From assembly GCA_003650125.1 (NCBI GenBank), contig QNFX01000015.1, positions 1 to 44,874 of the forward strand: 44,874 bases of DNA, written 5' to 3'. This DNA comes from Campylobacterota bacterium. GTDB taxonomy: Bacteria > Bdellovibrionota > Bacteriovoracia > Bacteriovoracales > Bacteriovoracaceae. Both the position numbers and the translations under genes were made by a program. This document shows, in pieces, positions 42,473-44,874 of this stretch (its first letter is position 1; each line of letters opens with the position of its first letter). Below the pieces are notes generated by a model. The model saw only the letters and a list, made by a program, of their open reading frames with translations, was not told where the DNA came from and made no database searches.

Positions 42473-42501
42473 ATACTAGGAAATATCGCTCCATGAGTCA
42501 A
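42473..42501 (-). promoter_or_regulatory. Promoter of fusA
   Basis: Minus strand TTGACT (42496-42501), a 17-bp spacer, and TAGTAT (42473-42478). A near-consensus sigma-70 promoter, about 40 bases before the ATG. The best promoter in the window. Confidence 0.75.
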
Positions 42502-42631
42502 ATAATATATGGATATTTCTTAAATCTTTTCGGTATGAAAGGGAGAAATATTACTAAGCAGTAAGAAAATGTTTTACAGAAAATAAAAAGTCCCTTACTT
42601 TCCTAACACAAAATTTTATTTGGAAATAAAT

Positions 42632-43258
42632 ATGGTTGACGATTTGCCCCGAGGCGAACTTTACCAGGCAGTTAAGGGCCTAACAGACCTTAATGAAGTG
42701 CCTCACTTACACCTTACCCAGCACAAACTTTTCACACTCACCAGTGTGGCGCTCCAATATCTTATGTACTACTCAGGGCAAAATCCGGGCTCTTATATCC
42801 TAAGAATCGAAGATAGCCTGCTCTATGAAAAGCTGGTTAAAAAATCAAAGGACCCTACCACTAGAAATTTTCTTAGGGCCCTCTTCCTACCCAGGAAAAT
42901 TAAATATAAAAATTCCCTCTTTTTCCTAGATTATTTCCACATGGGAACCTGGCAAAAGACTAATGAAATACCCAAAGACAGAATAAAAGGGGCCTTAATC
43001 ATTAAAAACTCTCATACCCGCCCAATGGTGGAAACGGGATATGTAGAAAGTGAAGACGAAGGTCAAATGCCTAATATCTTCCCTCAAGATTTTTATTATA
43101 CTTCGCTACAAGACATGGTCCCTAAAACTATTATTTTGGCCTATGGAGAAGACTTTGAAGGAACTCAAAAAGTCGAATTCCCTTGGATAAAAAAGGAAGA
43201 TCAGAAAATCAATGGAATGACTTTTTCTAAAGATCTTGGACGAGAAATTTTTAAATAA
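42632..43258 (+). CDS. Hypothetical cytoplasmic protein
   Basis: 208 residues from the ATG at 42632 (MVDDLPRGELYQAV); the frame is open to a TTG at 42620, which lacks support. Mixed alpha/beta, no signal peptide, no membrane segment, no motif that I know. GGAA lies 7 bases before the ATG. It converges with the solute-binding protein gene; the two stops are adjacent. Confidence 0.6.
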   Translation: MVDDLPRGELYQAVKGLTDLNEVPHLHLTQHKLFTLTSVALQYLMYYSGQNPGSYILRIEDSLLYEKLVKKSKDPTTRNFLRALFLPRKIKYKNSLFFLDYFHMGTWQKTNEIPKDRIKGALIIKNSHTRPMVETGYVESEDEGQMPNIFPQDFYYTSLQDMVPKTIILAYGEDFEGTQKVEFPWIKKEDQKINGMTFSKDLGREIFK

Positions 43259-43999
43259 TCAAAGGTTATGGTACTTGCGGAAAATATCCCTTACGGTACC
43301 GTCTCTTCTCATTCTACCTAATTCCTCATTGAGAATACGTACCAAATCTTTTGAAACCTTCTTATTAAAGGCCAGATACAAAAACCTATGCCTTTTAATA
43401 ACTCCTATTCTTTTTGCCTTTAAATGAACTTTTTTGGACCAATAATGTCCCTGCTGTCCTTCAATGGCCCATAAATCTATGACCTTATTTTTTAATTTCT
43501 GGGCCGATTTAAAAGGGTCATTTTCCTCTATAACGGGAATGCCCATACTTTTTAGGTAGTTGGCAATCGCCCCTTGCTTAAGAGATTCTATTTTTAATGT
43601 TTTTAGGATTGGGTCCTTTAAATCTTTAAATTTTAAATTATTGTCTTTTCTACCTATAAAATACCAATCGGCCGCTACCAAAGGGCCAACCCAATGAAAC
43701 TTTTCTTCCCGAGCAATAGTTCTTGTTGTGGGAAAGACTCCCTGTTTTTCTCTTCTTAGTGCCCTTTCATAGGATTTTCCCCAAGCATCGACTCTAAATC
43801 CAAAGGAAATCTTAACTCTTTTAAAGAGGATTCCAATTATGTCTACTGAAATGCCCATTAAGGGATCATTTGGGTTACCGAAGGTCTTCTGATTTTTCCT
43901 CATGGAAAAAGGGGGATTAATTTCAGTATTTAATATATATGTTTGGGCCTGACCTATCCAAGAAAAAAGGATGGTCACGATGAAAATCCATTTTCTCAT
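43259..43999 (-). CDS. Periplasmic solute-binding protein, family 3
   Basis: 246 residues with a signal peptide (MRKWIFIVTILFSWIGQA). The mature part has the family 3 binding-protein layout: INPPFSMR near the start, MGISVDIIGILFKRVKISFGF, then TRTIAREEKFHWVGPLVAADWYFIG, and a C-terminal LVRILNEELGRMRRDGTVRDIFRKY. Family members bind amino acids or other small polar ligands for ABC import or signalling. No ABC transporter genes are adjacent, so it may be an orphan receptor-like protein. Ribosome site AGGAG 8 bases before the ATG. Confidence 0.82.
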   Translation of the reverse strand: MRKWIFIVTILFSWIGQAQTYILNTEINPPFSMRKNQKTFGNPNDPLMGISVDIIGILFKRVKISFGFRVDAWGKSYERALRREKQGVFPTTRTIAREEKFHWVGPLVAADWYFIGRKDNNLKFKDLKDPILKTLKIESLKQGAIANYLKSMGIPVIEENDPFKSAQKLKNKVIDLWAIEGQQGHYWSKKVHLKAKRIGVIKRHRFLYLAFNKKVSKDLVRILNEELGRMRRDGTVRDIFRKYHNL

Positions 44000-44003
44000 A
44001 CTT

Positions 44004-44490
44004 TAAACTCCTAATAAGTAATAATAACCCCAAAAGGGGCGGCCTTGATAGGAAGAAAAATGTTTAGAGAATTTATAGATTAATTTTATGGACAAAATCT
44101 CATTCGAAACTTTGCAATTGGTTGGTATTGGATTTGATTGTGGATAAACTTTTTTCTGTCGATCCCTGTCAAGGCCCTCACCTAAGGTTACCAACCGGCA
44201 AGATATTATTTATAAAGCATGTTCTATGCCAACGTTAAGCACCTATTTTCAATAACTTAAGTGCTAGCCCCCAGCTGTTATTACTCTGTGCGTGAGGCAA
44301 AAAGAGACCTTTTTTAGGTCCTATTTGCCACTGGGTTCGCCTTTTATCTGAGGAGGTCTTTTCTCTCTTAAGTAAAAATTCTGGTGTTCTTGGTAATTTT
44401 CTTTTCGTTTTCCTCATGGATATATTTTTAGAGGAATAAGATGAGTTGGTTGTCAGGGAATTATCAAATTTAGGTAAAATTTTTGAATAG
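44004..44490. other. Gene-poor interval with a single DnaA-box match
   Basis: About 490 bp between the solute-binding protein and the cysteine desulfurase. Two short open frames on the minus strand lack a convincing ribosome site and family likeness. A perfect DnaA box TTATCCACA (minus strand, 44139-44147) overlaps the possible -10 of a TTGACA (44167-44172) promoter. A stem of GGCAAA ... TTTGCC with an inner GACCT/AGGTC (about 44297-44329) could be structured RNA. None of these is proved. Confidence 0.35.
44139..44147 (-). promoter_or_regulatory. Consensus DnaA box
   Basis: Minus strand TTATCCACA, a perfect 9-mer match to the strong DnaA box. No further good box was found close by, so this is a possible DnaA-controlled promoter element and not an origin. 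Confidence 0.35.
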
Positions 44491-44874
44491 TTATGATGTC
44501 TGGCGAAATTTTTCGAGGACGTCCTTTATTTTCTCCCAGATCAGTCCTATCTGCTCTAAGGAGGTATATGGGCCTAAGCTTAAGCGAAATCCTTTTAAGG
44601 CATCTTCTTCACTAAAACCTAGGGCCTTCAAGATCCTGTCAGGAACTTGAAGTCCAGAAGAGCAGGCGGACCCGGTGCCTAGCTCAAGGCCTGCCAGATC
44701 AAAGGCGATTTGGACTATTTCAGGATTTTCTAAATCTTGTAAAAAAAGAATAGTGTTATTATTTCTTGGTGCTTTTTCTGCGACGATGGTCGCATACTCT
44801 TTAATAGATTTCTCTAAAATTTCTTTGGCCTCACGGAGTTCTTTTAGATTTATTTTTTGGTCTAATTCTTTCAG
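44491..44874 (-). CDS. Cysteine desulfurase (NifS/IscS-like), C-terminal part
   Basis: 127 codons are present before the stop at 44491-44493; the 5' end lies beyond the right edge. The active-site loop is clear: GTGSACSSGLQVP with the catalytic cysteine (residue 71 of the fragment), followed by ILKALGFSEEDALKGFRLSL and GPYTS, the usual end of NifS/IscS-type class V aminotransferases. The enzyme takes sulfur from cysteine for iron-sulfur clusters or tRNA thiolation. The short loop around GSACSSG and the EEDALKG(S)xR segment favour the NifS-like group. Confidence 0.92.
   Translation of the reverse strand: MKELDQKINLKELREAKEILEKSIKEYATIVAEKAPRNNNTILFLQDLENPEIVQIAFDLAGLELGTGSACSSGLQVPDRILKALGFSEEDALKGFRLSLGPYTSLEQIGLIWEKIKDVLEKFRQTS

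Noticed and set aside
44003-44194. 63-codon open frame on the minus strand
   Set aside because: It covers the leader of the solute-binding protein gene, with no ribosome site and no family likeness; the region better fits regulatory DNA.
44320-44350. GGGTTCGCC stretch as a tRNA T-loop
   Set aside because: No matching acceptor, D or anticodon stems around it on either strand.
44235-44417. 60-codon basic open frame and a stem-loop resembling part of a GEMM (c-di-GMP-I) riboswitch (CACGCACAGAG)
   Set aside because: The essential second half of the GEMM motif (GACGCAAAGC with the tetraloop receptor) is missing, and the frame has no ribosome site or relatives that I recognise.

Overview
The window looks like a chromosomal stretch of a low-GC (roughly 37-40 % by eye), Gram-negative, motile, respiring bacterium. 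The best guess is the Bdellovibrionota, Bacteriovorax/Halobacteriovorax-like. That is an inference from the gene mix: many short secreted proteins, a SWIB-fused histone-H1-like protein, a flagellar switch gene, System II cytochrome c maturation, a PutA without an N-terminal DNA-binding domain, and a mitochondrial-type EF-G. There is no rRNA, tRNA, CRISPR array, insertion sequence or intact prophage. Genes are packed on both strands, with many 1-20 bp overlaps.

Left part (1-11.5 kb): the tail of a probable CopZ-like iron-sulfur metallochaperone; a minus-strand row RND exporter - DUF302 - pirin; a PsiE-like membrane protein; a secreted transglutaminase-like protein; and a nitrobindin-like protein. 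Next come two paralogous modules, each a MarR-family repressor directly followed by a cytochrome c'-like protein. They sit on either side of a 41-codon basic gene, a decayed region with two ORF6N-domain remnants, and mutM. Each MarR gene has a 20-bp inverted repeat at its 5' end with identical outer 6-bp half-sites, which suggests a shared type of operator. A NYN-domain nuclease and a NUDIX hydrolase follow.

Middle (11.6-25.9 kb): transketolase; fliG with an extended -10 promoter placed for a leaderless message; a class-I amidotransferase/C26 hydrolase with a small zinc-ribbon protein; a receiver-histidine kinase hybrid; several secreted proteins and lipoproteins; a YtfJ-like protein; a secreted transglutaminase-elicitor-like protein fused to ankyrin repeats; an amidase; and a LysR regulator divergent from a secreted Kazal-like protein, with two inverted repeats between them.

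Right part (25.9-44.9 kb): a putA-proC-DUF4442 operon for proline/P5C metabolism; the SWIB-histone gene; a GNAT protein; a class-I cytochrome c that has lost the first cysteine of CxxCH; a plus-strand row of thiamine pyrophosphokinase, a DUF1624 acyltransferase, ResB and CcsA; an ExbB/ExbD-type motor pair; a Tat-exported HiPIP; a stand-alone EF-G with a clear promoter; a periplasmic solute-binding protein; and the C-terminal part of a cysteine desulfurase at the right edge.

Shared themes are periplasmic electron transfer (three cytochromes c, a HiPIP, the ResB/CcsA assembly machine, heme- and iron-linked proteins), stress-type MarR regulation, and secreted proteins with cysteine-hydrolase or inhibitor-like domains, as expected of an organism that acts on other cells.
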